A stretch of DNA of 64,000 bases from Rhizaria sp. SCN 62-66 (Eukaryota; Rhizaria, unplaced): the NCBI GenBank assembly GCA_001724265.1, contig MEDY01000068.1:1-64000 (forward strand), read 5' to 3'. The translations under genes were made by a program, and so were the position numbers. Shown piece by piece: positions 21,076 to 36,000 of the stretch (positions within the stretch are counted from its first letter, which is position 1; the number at the start of each line of letters is the position of its first letter). The notes below the pieces were generated by a model that did not search any database, had not been told where the DNA came from, and worked only from the letters and a program-made list of their open reading frames with translations.

Positions 21076-24000
21076 TTACTGCTCGTCGGAGCCCTCACCG
21101 GAGCCAAAGCCCTCAGAGCCGCTGTTCTCAGAGCCCGAGCCGCCGGAGCCGGAGCCAGAGCCGCTGTAGGACTTGTGGGAGTCGTCGGACCCCTCAGAGC
21201 CGGAGCCAGAGCCGGAGCCGGAGCCCTCAGAGCCGTCGGAGCCCGAACGCTCCTCGTCCTCGTCCTGCGAGTCGTAGCTGTCGTAGTCCTTGTCTCCGTC
21301 GCCGTCTTCGTCGTTGCGCGTGGTCGACAGCGCGGCGGTGCGCGACGCGGCCTCCGTGGCGGCCTCGGCGGCGTCGCGCTCCTTGGTCTCGAGCGCCAGA
21401 CGGTCCTCCTCTTCCTGCTGCGCGAGCAGCTCCTCGCGGGCCTTCTTCTCCGCCTTGCGCTGGCGCGACGAGCGGATCGCAGAGCGGATGGCGATGTAGC
21501 CGAAGACGAGGAATAGCGCGATGAAGCCGAAGACGAGCGCCAAGAGCACGATCGATAGACCGATGTCCTCCATCTTGCTCAGGCTCGTGTCCGAGAACGT
21601 CTGGAACATGTAGCCGGCGAGGATAATGAGGAACAGCTCGACCTGCGCGATCTGGTGCAGAGTGTCGTCCGTGGGGTCGGCGTACGGGTTGATGATGAGG
21701 AGCGAGATGAGGTAGAGGATCACCGCGCCCATGGCGACGGGCAGCTGTGCGTCGTACGGGAAGAAGGCGATGATGGCGACGAGGAAGAGCTTGTGGATCG
21801 AATCGACAATCTCCCACCACCTGATAGCGCGAAAGCGAAGAAAAGAAAGGAATGGATGATAAGTGAGATATATGCAAGTTAATGACGTTAAACAAACCAC
21901 ACACACAATAACAATAAGTAATTTATATTTAAATTATATTTGCGATGTGGCCTTATTGTTACGTACCAGTTGTTCTCCTTGTAGCCGGCGTAGAGGAAGC
22001 CGAGCTGGGCCTTGATGTAGTCGACCTGCAGACGCATGCGGTTCTTGCGCAGCAGCACGAAGAAGAAGACGGGGATACCAACCGGGTAGAGGATGATGAA
22101 CGTGGTGGACAAGTACGACACAAGGTTCCAGAGATCAGTGTAGCACTTGACGCGGAGATCCACCTCGAGGAACTTGACACCGTCGACGTTGGTGCAGATG
22201 TAGTGGCGCAAGACGGTGGACGACGTGACGGGGAAGATGAGGAAGAGGAAGTAGAGGTACACACGCCAGGTCATGTAGGCGTTACGGGCCTTGGCACCGG
22301 GCGAGACATGACGCCAGCAGAGGATGTTGGCCTCACGCGGCAACACCCAGAGAAGCAGGATGATAAGCGTGACGCCGATGGGGATGAGCAGAGTGATGAG
22401 GTACATGATGTAGTAGTTGTCCTGCGTGAAGCAGTCAGTGCCGGTGATGTTCTGCAGCAGGAAATCAAGGTTACTGATGCCGATGTAAGACATCACATCC
22501 TTGAACGCCTCGGGCCAACGGAAATCAAGCGAGTCGGTGATCGAATAAGTGATCTGAAGGAACGAGATGAAAATCTTAAACTTGTACGTAAAGTTCTCCT
22601 GCGGCGGCGGGGGACCAATCTTGCGGGCCATTTCAATCAGGTCCTGCTCCTCAGCCTCGGCGTCCTGCTCGGGCTCGTCGCCGTCGGTGCTGACGTCGGC
22701 TTCGAAGTCACCCTCGGACCACTCGGCGGCCTCGTCCTCGCCCTCGCCCGTGGGCGGCGCGACGCTGCTGCCGCCCAGAGTCGACATCTGGACCGCACTC
22801 GAGCTGGGCTCCATGGGCATCAGCGCAGACGCGGGCGGTGGCAAAGGCGCGACACGGCTCGACCGGCCATCGGCGCTACCAGCAGTGGCGGCGGCGGCGG
22901 CGTTGGCATCAGCCTCGCCGCCATCGTTGCTGCGGGCCTGGAGAATGCGGTCACCGGTGCGGATAATGATGTACACGGAGACGACGACAGCGATGATCAC
23001 CGCAAGACCAAGGAACACGAGTGTGATCCACTGCACCTTGGCCTCGGGACACGCGATACAGTCCTTGCCGGACGGACGGTAGCCCTCGATACAGCTCGAG
23101 CAGGCGATACCCTGGCGGTACTGCGCACAGCCGGAGCCGGACGAGCCGTCCTCCTCGAACGTGGCGGCTGCGGCGGCGCCACCGGTGCATTGTTCGGGGA
23201 CGGGGCAGCGGATAAAGGACTCGGACGTGTTGGATGGCCGCCAGAAGCCGGGTAGTGCGTACAGGTTCTCCCACGTCGTTCCCAGCGCCGTGCAGTCAGC
23301 GCCGCGCGGGCACGCGGTGCACGCCCAGACGTTGGAGCCCGGCTTGTAGGAGGGCAGGTAGTATCCGACCTTGCACAGACACGAGCGGCGGTCTTGCGAC
23401 GATACGGCGAGCACGCCGCACGCGGCGCAGCCCGAGGAGCCGGTGAGCGAGGTAGCCGTGCCATCGGCGCAGGTCGTGCACTCGCCCTGGCCCTCGCGCG
23501 CATAGCGGCCGGCGTCGCAGAGCTCGCAGCGGAGACGGCCTGAGAACGGGTTGAACGAGCCCGCGGGGCAGTTGAAGCACGCGGCCTGGCCCGTGGCGTT
23601 GCCGAACTTGCCGACCTCGCACTCGGTACACTCGGCCTGGCCCGTGGAGCCGGTGAACTTGCCGATGGCGCACTCCGAGCACGACGACTGGCGCGGGTCA
23701 GACTGGTACGAGCCCGGCTGGCACTGCGTGCACTCGGTGGCGTGGCTGAGCGAGTAGCGGCCGGGCTGGCACTCATTGCAGACCGGGCTGCCGGGGGTCT
23801 CGGCCGCGGTGCCGATGGGGCAGATCTCGCACACGGTCTGCGCCGAGCCCGGCTGGTACTCGCCGGCGGGGCAGTTCAGGCACGACGACGGCACACGGCG
23901 CTCTCCGGTAGGATCGGCGGGGTCGTAAAACGGACCGATCTTACCGGGCTCGCACTCGCGGCAGATGGCCATGCCCGATGTGTCAGCGTAGTAGCCGAGC

Positions 24001-27000
24001 GGGCACACGCCGCAGCGGGACATGCCGCTGAAGGCCTGGTAAGAACCGGGGTCGCACGTCTGGCACGACACAGAGCCGAGGTTCGTCGCGAATCGGCCTG
24101 CGGAGCACGGGGAGCAGATGGCAGTGCCGGCGACGGGCGCGGCGGTGCCGACAGCGCAGTCGCGGCAGAACGACTTGGCGGGTTGGTCAGAGTACCTGCC
24201 GACTCGGCAGGCCTCGCAGGTGACGGCACCCGTCGTGCTCGCGATGCGGCCTGTCGCGCACGAGATGCACTGCGACTGGCCCTCGGAAGCCTAAGAAAAA
24301 CAAGACAAGCAAGAAAGCAAGCAAGAGGATACAATTTCATTCATTCAAAATAAAAGGTGAGGAGTGTTTTGGAATAATATAAAAACAAGGACCACAGATG
24401 GGTCGTGATACGAGTCAATTAGAGTCAATTAGAGCGAGTGTAATCGATTAAGCGTACCTGACTGGTACCGGCGTCGCAGTCGGTGCACGACGTGGGGCCA
24501 ACATCGCCGACGGAGATCGAGTACCGTCCCGCAGCGCACAGCGTGCACGAGGCGGCGCCCGTGGAGTTGCCGTAGGTGCCGGAGGGGCACGCGGCGCACT
24601 CGGGCGAGCCCTCGGACTGGGCGTACTTGCCCATGACGCACTCGTTGCAGAACGACGAGCCGGGCGCCGACTGCGAGTAGCCCGTGGGGCAAGCGTCGCA
24701 CTCGATGGCGCCCACGTCGGTGTTGTTGGCGAGGATCGAGAAGCGGCCGATGGGGCATGACTCGCACTCGAGCGAGCGCGTACCGGGAGCGTACGTGCCC
24801 GAAGCGCAGGGGAAACAACCGATCGAGGGCGTGACAGAGTACTTGCCGGCCTCGCAGGGCGTGCAGTCGATGGCGCCCACGTCAAGGTTGTACGTGCCGA
24901 GCGGGCACTCGTCACACGAGGCCGAGCTGGACGCAGCCGTGTAGCGGCCCGCACTGCAGGGAATGCACGACTCCTGTGAAGCAAATAAAAGGCGAAACAA
25001 CCAATAAAAATTATGTGAGTATTTTAGAGTCTATAGGAGAACAGTTAAGAGACGAGTGAACATATTTTGAGCTAATTTGTTAAGTCATAGTGGATTTTAG
25101 TAGAAACAAAAAAGAGCGTACCTGTCCTTCGCTGGGCTGCGCGTAGCCCGGATCGCACGTGTAGCACGTAACGAGGTTCGTGGTGTTAGAGAAAGTACCA
25201 GGCGTGCACTTGATGCACTCAAGCGCGCCCTCCGCGGGCGCGTACTTGCCGTGGCCGCACGACGTGCAGATGCTCATACCCATCGTGTCGGCGTACGTAC
25301 CGGGCAAGCAGGGCGTGCAGATAGTCGACGCGAGCACGGCGGTGGCCGAGCCCAGGGGGCACTCCTTGCAGATGAGGGAGCCACCGGCGTTGGTGTAGCT
25401 ACCCACGGGGCACTGCTTGCACTCGGTCGCCTCGGTCTCGTCCTGCAAAATGCGGCAAACGGGCGGGGTATATTACAGAAGCATATAGATGAGTTTGTGT
25501 GAGTTTAAAAGGGATATACATCGATAGATAGCGGGCTAATCAAGTTATTTGTTCAGTTTTGCGTTCATATCATATCATTAAGAGCAATATGTGTTTGATT
25601 CTTCTTCACCATGTGAGCACAAACGTACCTGGTAGAAGCCCGCAATGCAGGGATCGCACGCAGTGAGGCCAGAGCTGTTGGAGAACGAGCCGGCCTCGCA
25701 GGGAGGGCAGACGAGCAGGCCCGTCTCCGCGGCGGCAGTGCCGGGAGAGCAAGCTTGGCAATACTCCGCACCCTATACCATCGATAGACATAACACAAGG
25801 CACAAGAAAAAGCAAAACGAGCAAAATGAATAAAGAGAATGCATGAGGATGTGCACGACAATGTACGCGTTATTGGTAAAATCGTTGATACGAGATCTTC
25901 AGAGCAATACGCTTAGAAATCAAGTTATAACACAAAGAACCATTAAATAGCGATGAAACAGAGAGGATGAAAGCGTACCTGGATGTTGCTGGCGGTACCC
26001 TGGGGGCAGGGCGTGCAGACAGCCTGACCGGTCTCGTTCTGGTACTGGCCGTAGTCGCAGATCTCGCACGCGTATGAGCCCTGACTGGGCGCAACCTTGC
26101 CGACGGGGCACAGGTCGCAGCTCGCCTGCTCCGTGTTGGGCTGATACTCGCCCATCTGGCACAGACTGCAGAACTCGAGTCCTTCCGTGGGGCCGTACTT
26201 GCCGATCTCGCACGCGTCGCACGACGTCATGCCCAGCGCGGGCTGGTACCGGCCGACCGGGCACAGTGTGCAGCCCTCGGCACTGGGGTCTTCGCTATAG
26301 GAGCCGGCGGCGCAGGGGGTGCACGTCTCGAGCCCTTCGACGGGGGCGAACTTGCCGGCGGAGCAGAACTGGCACTCGGCCTGGCCGGTGAAGGGTGTCG
26401 CGGTGCCGATCGGGCACGGCTCGCACACCTGCTGACCAAGCTCGTCCTGAGAGAAAGCAAAAATAAAAACACAAACAGGAGCAAATTGAGATCGAGATGT
26501 GAGTGCAGTTAAACAATATTACGATACGTCAGAGTGAAATTGAATTAGACACCGATTAAACTTGAATTTTACAATGACATCATGCTTGATTGTGATAATC
26601 TATGCGATCATTGATGAACAGAACATACCTGGTAAGAACCGGGGTAGCACTCGGTACAGAGCTCAAGCTTAGTCTCATTACCATAGCGACCAATCGCACA
26701 GTCATTGCAGAAGTAGTTACCCTGTCCCAGCGCGAAAGTGCCGAACCCGCAGTCCGTGCATACCGACGCCTGCGTGCCGGAGTATGTACCGGCCTCGCAG
26801 GGCGCGCACGTGATGAAACCCGTGGTGTTAAGACTGTACGTGTACGTGCCGAGATCGCAGGCCGTGCACACGACGGAGCCCGTGCCGGAGGCGTAGTTAC
26901 CGGGCGCGCAGTCGAGACAGTCGCTCTGGCCCGCGGCCGACTGGTACTGGCCCTGCGAGCAGGGCGTGCACGTCGACGCAGCAGTGCTGGCGGTGTACTT

Positions 27001-30000
27001 ACCGGCCTCGCAGTCAGCGCAGGCAGAGGAACCGGGCGCGACAGAGTACGTGCCGGCGGCGCAGTCTGTACACGCGGTGGCAGACGCCGCAGAGTACTTA
27101 CCAGCGTCGCAGGCTGAACACACGTTCTTGGTGCTCACGGCGTCGTCGGTGTAGAAACCGGCCGAGCAGGGCTTGCAGCTCGCCTGGCCCAGCGAATCCT
27201 AAACAAGGCGGCGACAAAAAGGCAAAAGGGAGCAATCAAAACGACATGAGAGGTATACAGTACTCAATTAGATACAGCCACTTGAGTTTAAAAGCTTAAA
27301 AACAGATATAAAACAATAAAACACGTGTAGATATTAAAAAATAGAAGTAGGCATTGTGATTTGAAATCGCGATTTGTTTTCTCGCGATTTGTTTTCTACG
27401 TACCTGGTACTGGCCGTTAGGGCAGCCAAGGCAGCTCATCTGCTTCTCGCCGGGCTGGTAGGAACCGGCCAAACAGGAGTCGCAGACCGACTGCTTGCCA
27501 GTCGAGCCGTAGCGGCCGGGCGGGCAGTCGGTGCACGTCAGCGCAGCGAGCGAGCCGGCGAATGTGCCCTGCGAGCAGTCGATGCACGCGGACTTGCCCT
27601 GGTCAGGCTGATATGTGCCGACGTCGCAGCCGGTGCACGTGACAGTGCCGGTGACGTTGGCGAAAGTGCCGCCCGCGCAGGCTGTGCATGAGAGGGAGCC
27701 AGGGTTGGGGGCGTAGGTGCCGACGGGGCAGAGAACGCACGCCGTCGAGTCCGCGTTAGCGACGGAGCCCGCGGGGCAGGCCTCGCACGAGTCGAACGTG
27801 GCCGACGACACGGAGCCGGGCGCGCAGGCCTGGCACGAGGCCGAGCCCGTGGACGCGGTGTACCGGCCGTTTTGGCAGTTTGTGCACGACGTGGGGCCGT
27901 ACGTGTCGGTGACGAGGCGCGTCGAGTACTTGCCGACGGGGCAGTCAGTGCACGTGTTCTTGGGCGTCACGGCGTCCGTGTACTTGCCGTCGTTACACAG
28001 CGAGCACGCGACTTGGCCCTGTGTTTGACAGAAACAAGAGGAGCAAGAAAATAAATAGAGAGATGAGTCATGTTTAAATAGGTTTGTGAAGCATTTCAGT
28101 TTGATATCTGCAGCAAATACATTTGTTTGCATGTTGCCGGAAAATATTGGACTGAAAATACAACGCAAAAGCAAGCGATATAAAGATAGATTGCAACGTA
28201 CTTGGTTGGCGGTGGCGGTGCCGTGGGGGCATCCGTCGCAGCTAGTCTTGCCCGTCGACGCCTGGTACGTGCTTTCGGAGCACAGCGTGCACGTCTCAGC
28301 CGCGGCGGCCGAGTACCGGCCCGCCTGGCAGTCGGTACAAGTGATGGTACCCGTGACCGAGGAGAACTTACCAGCGTCGCAGGTCTTGCACTGGGTCTGG
28401 CCCGTGGCGTCCTGGTACTGGGCCTTGGGGCAGGGCGTGCACTCGGTGGCGCCTGCCGCGGAGAAGGAACCCATGGGGCACGGCAGGCACGAAGCCTGGC
28501 CCGAGCGCGACTGGTACGTGCCGGCGGCGCACGTGGTGCAGCTCGTGGCGCCGTTGCCGCTGACTTGGACCGAGTAGGAGCCCGGGAGGCAGTCGGTGCA
28601 GACGATGTTGCCGGTCGTGTTGGTAAAGGTACCGGCCGAGCACGGCGTGCACGCCGACTGGCCCTCGAGAGCCTGAGACATGAGGATGCAAGAAAAAAAA
28701 AGAATAAAACAGAACAAAAGAAGTGTGAGTTGAATGAACAATATGAAAGCAGTGAGAGACAATAGAAGTGGAATCCATAAATACTATATTTTTTAAACAA
28801 AAGCAAACATAATTTGTGACCGAGACAAATAAGATAGAGAACGTACCTGGTACGAGCCCATAGAGCAGGGCGAGCACGTTTCGAGGTGCGTGGTCGCGGC
28901 ATACTCACCGGCCACACAGGGCGTGCACTCCTTCTGCTTCGTGTTCTCATTGAAGTAACCGGCGAAGCAGGGTGTGCACGTGGCTTGCCCGTAGTCGCTC
29001 TGGTACTCACCGGCGAGACAGTCAACGCACTCGGTCTTGCTCGAGTCCGGCTGTGCCGTGCCGGGCAGACACTCATCGCACGACGCCGCGGCGTTCGTGG
29101 CCGAGAACTTGCCCGCGACGCACTCAGTGCACTGCGCACTTTGAGCTTGATCAGCGTACGTACCGGCCGTACACGCGGTGCAGGCGCTGGAGCCCGAGGC
29201 GGCGAAGTTGCCGGGCGAGCAGACGTCGCAGATGGTCCACGCGGGGCCCGTGGCGTACGTACCGGGGATACACGTAGAGCACGCGGCGGTGCCCTTGACG
29301 TCGGTGTAGGAGCCACCCGCGCAGTCGAGGCACGCCGGGGACGCCGAGTCGGCGTACTGGCCCGCCGGACAGGGTAGGTACGAGTACCGGATGTCATCGC
29401 TCGACACGAGACCCATGTTCTGGATCAGCTTGACGTTCAGGTCGAGGTTCGTGCCCTGGGGCGCGGTGCACGTGACCTTGGTCTGCGGGGACGTCGTGTC
29501 GTGCGTCACGGCCGTGCACGAAACACCACCGACGAGCACCATGGCGTCAGACGCGCCGAAGTACTTGCCCGTGAGCGTGATGGTGTTGCCACCTGCGCGC
29601 ACGCACTCGGTGACGCTCGTCGTCGTGCCGGCGGGGCAGCCGGCGATGGTGGTGATGATGGGCGCCGCGTACGACACCAGCAGTGCGGCCTGCGACCAGA
29701 GTGCAGAGGACGATACAGTGACGGGCTGGTTCACACCGACACCGGGGGGCAGAGTGCAGATGACGGTGGCATCCTTGGCCATCTCGTCAGCAGTGCCAGA
29801 GGTGGGGCGCTGGATGCTCGAGATGACGCAGTCGTTGCCGGAGACGAAGACAAACACAAGCGTCGGGTCCGTCGCGACATCCTTGATGTAAATACTGATC
29901 TTCTCGCCGCCCAGCGTGGTGCAGCCCGTGACGGCGGTGGCGTTGACCGAGGTACACGTGGGGGTCTGGCCATCGGTGACTGGCGTCACGGACGAGATCT

Positions 30001-33000
30001 TGGGCGCGACAGGGTACTGGTACGAATCGCCACTCAGCGTGGCCGTGACTTGGCCGTTGGACGTGGCCTGGAAGTTGTACGGACCGTCGGCGCCGGGAGA
30101 GGAGCGGCACCGCAGCAGCTCGAGAGTGTCACCGCCGTTCTGCGCAACCCAAAGGGCCGGGTCGAAGCACTCGTACAGCAGGTTGCTGACCGAGTCGCCG
30201 TACTTAAGTTTGAGCAGAGCTGCGTTGGCCGCGAGCGTCACGGCGTCGAAACTCGACACAGTGACCATGTTGGTGACGGCCATGACGAGGAACTCGCCTT
30301 CTGTGTACGCGCCCAGTGCGAGGCGGGCGCTCGGGGACGACACGGGGTCGATCAAGGAGAAGAGACCGGAGTGGGTCGTCATGTCGGCGCTCGCGGACGC
30401 GTTGTAGAGCTTGATGGTGCCGTCGACAAAGGTCGGCGCTGGGAACGACAGCGCGTCGGCGCCGACGTTAGATACGAGAGTGTAATCGCCGGAGCGCGTC
30501 TTAAGTTGGAAGTACACCGCAGAGCCGAGGCCGCCGACGAGGGCGCAGGTGACGGCGTGAGCAGTGTCCTCGACAACGATCGACAGGGACGAGCACGTGA
30601 ACTGCGCGGGAGAGCCGCTGACGCCGTACGTCACAGTCGTGTTGGCCTGAAAAAAAATATTCCACAAAAGAAAAGAAAATATAAGAATGTAAGAGCGATG
30701 TTTCAAATAGAACAAAATTTCATTGCAATGAAAGAACAAAAGACTTCCGTATGTCATCATGGCAAAGAGAGGGAAGTAAACGTACCTCGAGCACAGAGAC
30801 ATCAGCCGAGCCGAGCTTCTCGACACGGAACGTCACGCTCTCGGTCGATCGAGTCGACGCGACAGAGAACACAATGGCCGTGGAGCCCGAGGGCGCGACA
30901 TCACTGGCCGCGCGCAGCGTCGCGGTGATGATGCGGGGTCCACTGTAGCTGACGCCGGTGAACGTGGTGGTCTTGGACGTGGTCGTGAGCGCTACCACGG
31001 GCAAGTTGTTGCCACCGGCGCCCGAAGCGGGGAGCTCGCAAACGAACTGCTTGTGCGCAGTCACCTGCGAGACGTACAGGCAGGCGACGCCGCCGACGGT
31101 GATGGCGAGGTAGTTCGCGTCCGTGGCAGCCAAGTCGCCGAAGTTGTCACCGGTGATGGTGAGCCTGATCGCGCCAGTTAGCGGGCAGTCGATGGGGCCC
31201 GTCGTAGGGTTCGAGTTGTCGCAGTCCGAGTCGCCCGTGACCGAGGTGATGACGGGCGCGGCGCGGATGATGGCCGTCGAGGGCGCCGACGACTGGCTGT
31301 CGACAGTGACGACGAGGTTCTTGTTCGCGGTGCCGGCGGGCAGGTGGCACACGAGCTGCGTCGCCGTGGGCAGCGGGGACGCGACGAGCGGGCACGTGAC
31401 TGATTCGCTGGCGTAGATGATGGTGATTAGCGCCGTGTTGATGCCCGAGTAGCCGAAGTTGGTGCCCGTGATCGTGATGATGTTGGACCCATCGGTGGAA
31501 AACGACCCAGAGGCAGTGGTGATGGCCGTAATCACGGGCACCTTGTACCCCACAACGGGCGAGGTGATGTTCTTCCAGCTGTTGGCAAACACACCCGTCG
31601 CGATGTCGACGTCACCGGCGAAGCAGATGTCGACCGTAGCGACAGCGCCGGAGCCCTTAGGGAACGCGCACTCGAGACGCTCGTGATCCCAGGCATACCG
31701 CAGCGGGCAGTCAAGCCCGTTAACGAGCACGGGACCCGCGCCCGCGGCAAGAGTGCACGTGGCGGCGCCGAAGTTGGTGCCCGTGATGGTGAGGAACGTG
31801 CTGCCGTCCGTCTCGCCCGCCGCGGGCGTCATCCCGGTGACGGCGGGCGCGTTGTAACTGAACCGCGCCTCGGGGTTCGTCAGGGCGGTGTTGCTCAGGG
31901 AGCTCGCGGTGACCTTGACAAAGAGGTTCGTGCCGGAGCCAGCAGGGCTGGTGCACTTGATGCTGGTGTAGGTGACGTCACTCGACGACGTGGGTGGGCA
32001 CACGACGCCGTTGATCTCCACCACGGCCGACGGACTGAACGACGTGCCGATGATCGAGAGCACGGTGCCGCCCTTGGTGGGGCCGTTGGCCGGGGTGACC
32101 GAGGTGACGTACGGCGGGTTGTAAGACCAGCGTGACGAGGCGTGGTCAGCCGAGTACGTGCCAGCGACGAGCACCTGGACGGGGATCGCGGTGCCAACGC
32201 CAGAGGGCGTGGTACACAGGATCTGCGTGTGCGTCACAACACCTTGCGTCACGCAGGGCACGTACGAGCCGTCGATGTAGAAGTACACGGCGCCCGTGAG
32301 GCCGAAGTTGGTGCCGACGACGGTAAGAGTCTCGCCACCGCCGGAGCGGCCGCTGGTGGGGTTGATAGACGTCACCACGGGCGCGTCGTAGCGGAAGCTC
32401 ACGTCGCCGGTGTTGCTGGGGTAGATGGCGTCAGTGGAGCCGACGGCGACACGCACGGCGGCATCGCCCTCACCGGCAGGAGCAGTGCAGACGATCGACG
32501 TGTGGGTGCTGTTCGTGATCGTGCACGGCTGCGAGCCCAGCGTGACGGTGGGCGAGGTGCCGAACGACGTGCCCGTGATGGTGATGGAGAAACCACCGGC
32601 GGTGGGGCCGTTAAGAGGGGACACGGACGTGATCGCGGGGCCGTTGTAGCTGTACGTCACTGTGCCGGAGAGCTGGTTGCCCGCACGCACCTAAAGGTGA
32701 ATAAGCGATCAAGTCAAGTCGGAGAAAAAATAAAATAAAGTGAGGGTACGTGAATTATACTTAAAGTTTGTTTGAAAATAAAAATAAAATAAAATGCCAC
32801 ACATTTGACAACCAAAAATGACAAAAATGTGACTGTTTTACGATTTTGTTTTGTTTTTACGTGCCTGGACGAGGCGGTTGGTGCCACCGCCGACGGGGGT
32901 GATGCACGTGAGCGAGGTCTGCCCGGCATTGACGGCGACACTGGTGCAGTCCTTGCCGTCGATGGTGACCGTGGCGACCGTGGTGAAGTACGTGCCCGTC

Positions 33001-36000
33001 AGCGTGACGGTCTGGCCACCGCCGGAGGGGCCGTTGTCGGGCGAAATGGTCAACAGAGTGGGCGCGGCGTAGTTGTACACGAGCGTGTTGGACACCTGGC
33101 CGGCGACGGTGACCTGCACGACGTGGCCACGGGAGTAGAACACGGGGGTCAGGCAGATGATCTGGACGTGGCTGTGGCTCTGGACAGCGCACGTCAGGTT
33201 GCCGAGCGCAACCGAGACGGTGAACGGCGTGTTGACCGTGCCAAAGTTAGAGCCGGCGATCGTGATGGCCGAGCCCGTCGTGGGGCCGTTCTGCGGCGTA
33301 ATCGTCGTCAACACAGGCGGCAAGTACGAGAACGTCGACAGCGACGAAATGAAGCCGTTCTGAGTGCTGACTTGCGCGTACACGTTGGCGCCCTCACCGT
33401 CGGGCAGCTTGCAGATGATCTTGGTGTGCGTCCACGTCTGAATCGCGCAGTTGGTGTTGACGTTGATCGACGACACGTTGCGGGCGAAATCAACGGAACC
33501 AACCGCGGCGGCGAACGACTCACCGGTGATGGTGACAAGCACGTTGGCGTTGGTGGCCCACGTCGTCGCCGTGGTGGGCTCGAACGACAGCAGCACAGGG
33601 TACTGGTAGGACCAGGCGAAGTAGGTCGGGGTGGCGTAGTCGGTCACTCTCATGACGACCCAGGCCAGGCCCATGCCGGGAGGAGTGGTGCACACGACCT
33701 GCGTGTGGGACCACGAGCCGGCGACGGCGGTGCACACGCCGATCTGCGACTCGGTTCCGGTGAACCTGAAGTTGTCGAGAAAGAAAAAACAAAGAAAAAA
33801 CAAACGAATTAGAGAAGATCATTACGTATATCAATGATGCATATGCGAATGAAAGACAAGAGCTTGCGCAAGCGACGAAGAAACGTACGCAGAAGCGCCC
33901 TCGGCACGTTCGTAGATCTGGACGGTGCCGCGCAAGAGCACGTTACCGAACGACACACCAGTAATGGTCAGCGGGTCGCCACCGGACGTGGGGAGCACAG
34001 ACGGGGACACGTTCTGGATCACCGGCGCACCGTAGTTGTAGCCCGTGAAATTACCCGACTGGCCGTTTGTGGTGACGGTGACGACTTGGTTGATGCCGTT
34101 ACCGGCGGGCAGCGTGCACTGGATCTGAGAATGATTGAACTTGTTCGCCAGAGGAGGGCAGTCGGCGCCGTTGATGGTCACAGTGCCCTAGGATCGTCAA
34201 GGGAAAGAGAAAGGCAAGAGGAAAATAACAAACCATGAGTGTGGCGAGAGATTTGATTGGCGCAATGTCAGGAAAGAAAACATGCAACTTGCAACATTTC
34301 ATTTGTTGAAGTTCGGAAAGTTACAGCGTATGGGAACAAAGACGTACCTGAGTGTAGAAGTTGGAGCCCGTGATAGTGACCGTGGAGCCACCGGCCGTGG
34401 CGTAGTTCAGCGGCAAGATGGACGTCACCGAGGGCGCCTGGTATGAGTACAGAACAGTGGCAGACGACGACGAGTCGGCAGTGGACACACCAGTGACTAA
34501 AAAAAAGAAGAAAAAAGAACAACACAACAAAAACACAAAATATAATTGGGTCCTCCTATTCACGATAACAAAATAAATCAGCATGGTTCATTAAACAGTG
34601 CGATCATGACTTTCGCTCACAATAACAGCGATGCAGAGAAAACGACGTACCGACGACCTCGACGATGAGGTTGGCACCAGAGCCGGCGGGCATAGTGCAG
34701 ATGAGCTGCGTGTGCGAGGGGTTGCCCGTGGCGTTCTTGGTCGGACAGACGACGCCACCGATACGCGCAAAGGGCGACACACCGAAGTTGGTACCCGTGA
34801 TGGTGACGTCATTGCCGCCGATCGTGGAGCCCGAGAGCGGGGAGGCGCTGGTGAGCGTGGGCGCGCCGTAGGTGAAATCCACCGAGTTGGACTCGTGGCT
34901 ACCGGACATAATCATCACGGGCACAGTGCCTTCACCGGCGGGCATCGAACACACGACCTGCGTGTGGCTCGCCGAGCCGCCTGTGACGGCCGTGGAGCAC
35001 ACGTTGCCACCCACGAGAGCCGAGGGCGACGTGCCGAACGAGGTACCCGTGATGGTGAGCAAGTACCCACCCTGCGTGGTCGTGGACGACGACGAGATGG
35101 ACGAGATAACGGGGTATGCGTAGCTGAACTGCGTGCTCGCAGTGACCGAGTAGCCACCGGCGTCGACGCGGATCGGCACAGAGCCCTGGCCGGCAGGAGT
35201 CTGGCACTGGATGCTCGTGTGCGCCGTGTAGATGATCTGCGCGCACGCAGTGGCGCCGACATAGGCGACGGGGGTGGTCACGCCGAAGTTGGTACCCGTG
35301 ATGAGCAGCCACGTGCCACCCTGTGTGGGACCCGTGACGGTACCGGTGACGTTGTCGCGCAGCACGACCGAGGTGATCGTGGGCGGCAGGTAGGAGATCT
35401 GGCGTGAGTTGGACTCGTACGTCGTGCCACCGGCCGCGTTGCTCATGTACACGATGATACCAGAGCCCTGTCCAGACGGGGGCTTGAACAGAATCACAGT
35501 GTGGTTCCACGTTGAGATGCGGGCATCGTTGTACGCATACGCGGTGTTGTTAAAGTACACCTGGCACGTAGCCGAGAGAACACCGAAGTTGGCACCAGCG
35601 AGCGTGATCGTCGTGGTACTGGTATCCGTGGGGATCTGCGAAGGCGTGACCGTGGACAGCGAGGGCGTCGCGTAGCTAAACAGCGAGTTGGTCGCAAACT
35701 TGCCCGTGCGCGCAGTAACGCGGATCGTGCGCGACGCACCGTAGCCGGGCGGCGTCGTGCAGATGATCTGCGTGTGCGACCACGATGTGACCGCGCACGT
35801 GTTCCCGTCCAGAGTCACCGCGGAGCCAGTGCCCGACGTGTCGAACGACGTGCCCGTGATGGTGATCGACGTGCCGCCACTCGTGACACCCGTGAGCGGC
35901 GACACGGACGTGATGGTCGGCGACGCGTACGAGAACAGGAGCATACCACTGTCACCAGCGGGGGTTTGCACGTACACATTGAGGTTGTCACCGGAGCCGA

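Noticed and set aside
21945-23255. 436-residue frame opposite gene A, and other long antisense frames inside genes A and B
   Set aside because: These are mirror images of GC-biased codons in real exons; the sense frame has clear domains and splice sites.
29501-30928. 475-residue + strand frame opposite gene A
   Set aside because: It crosses a confirmed intron of gene A and gives Arg/Gly-rich nonsense. An antisense shadow.
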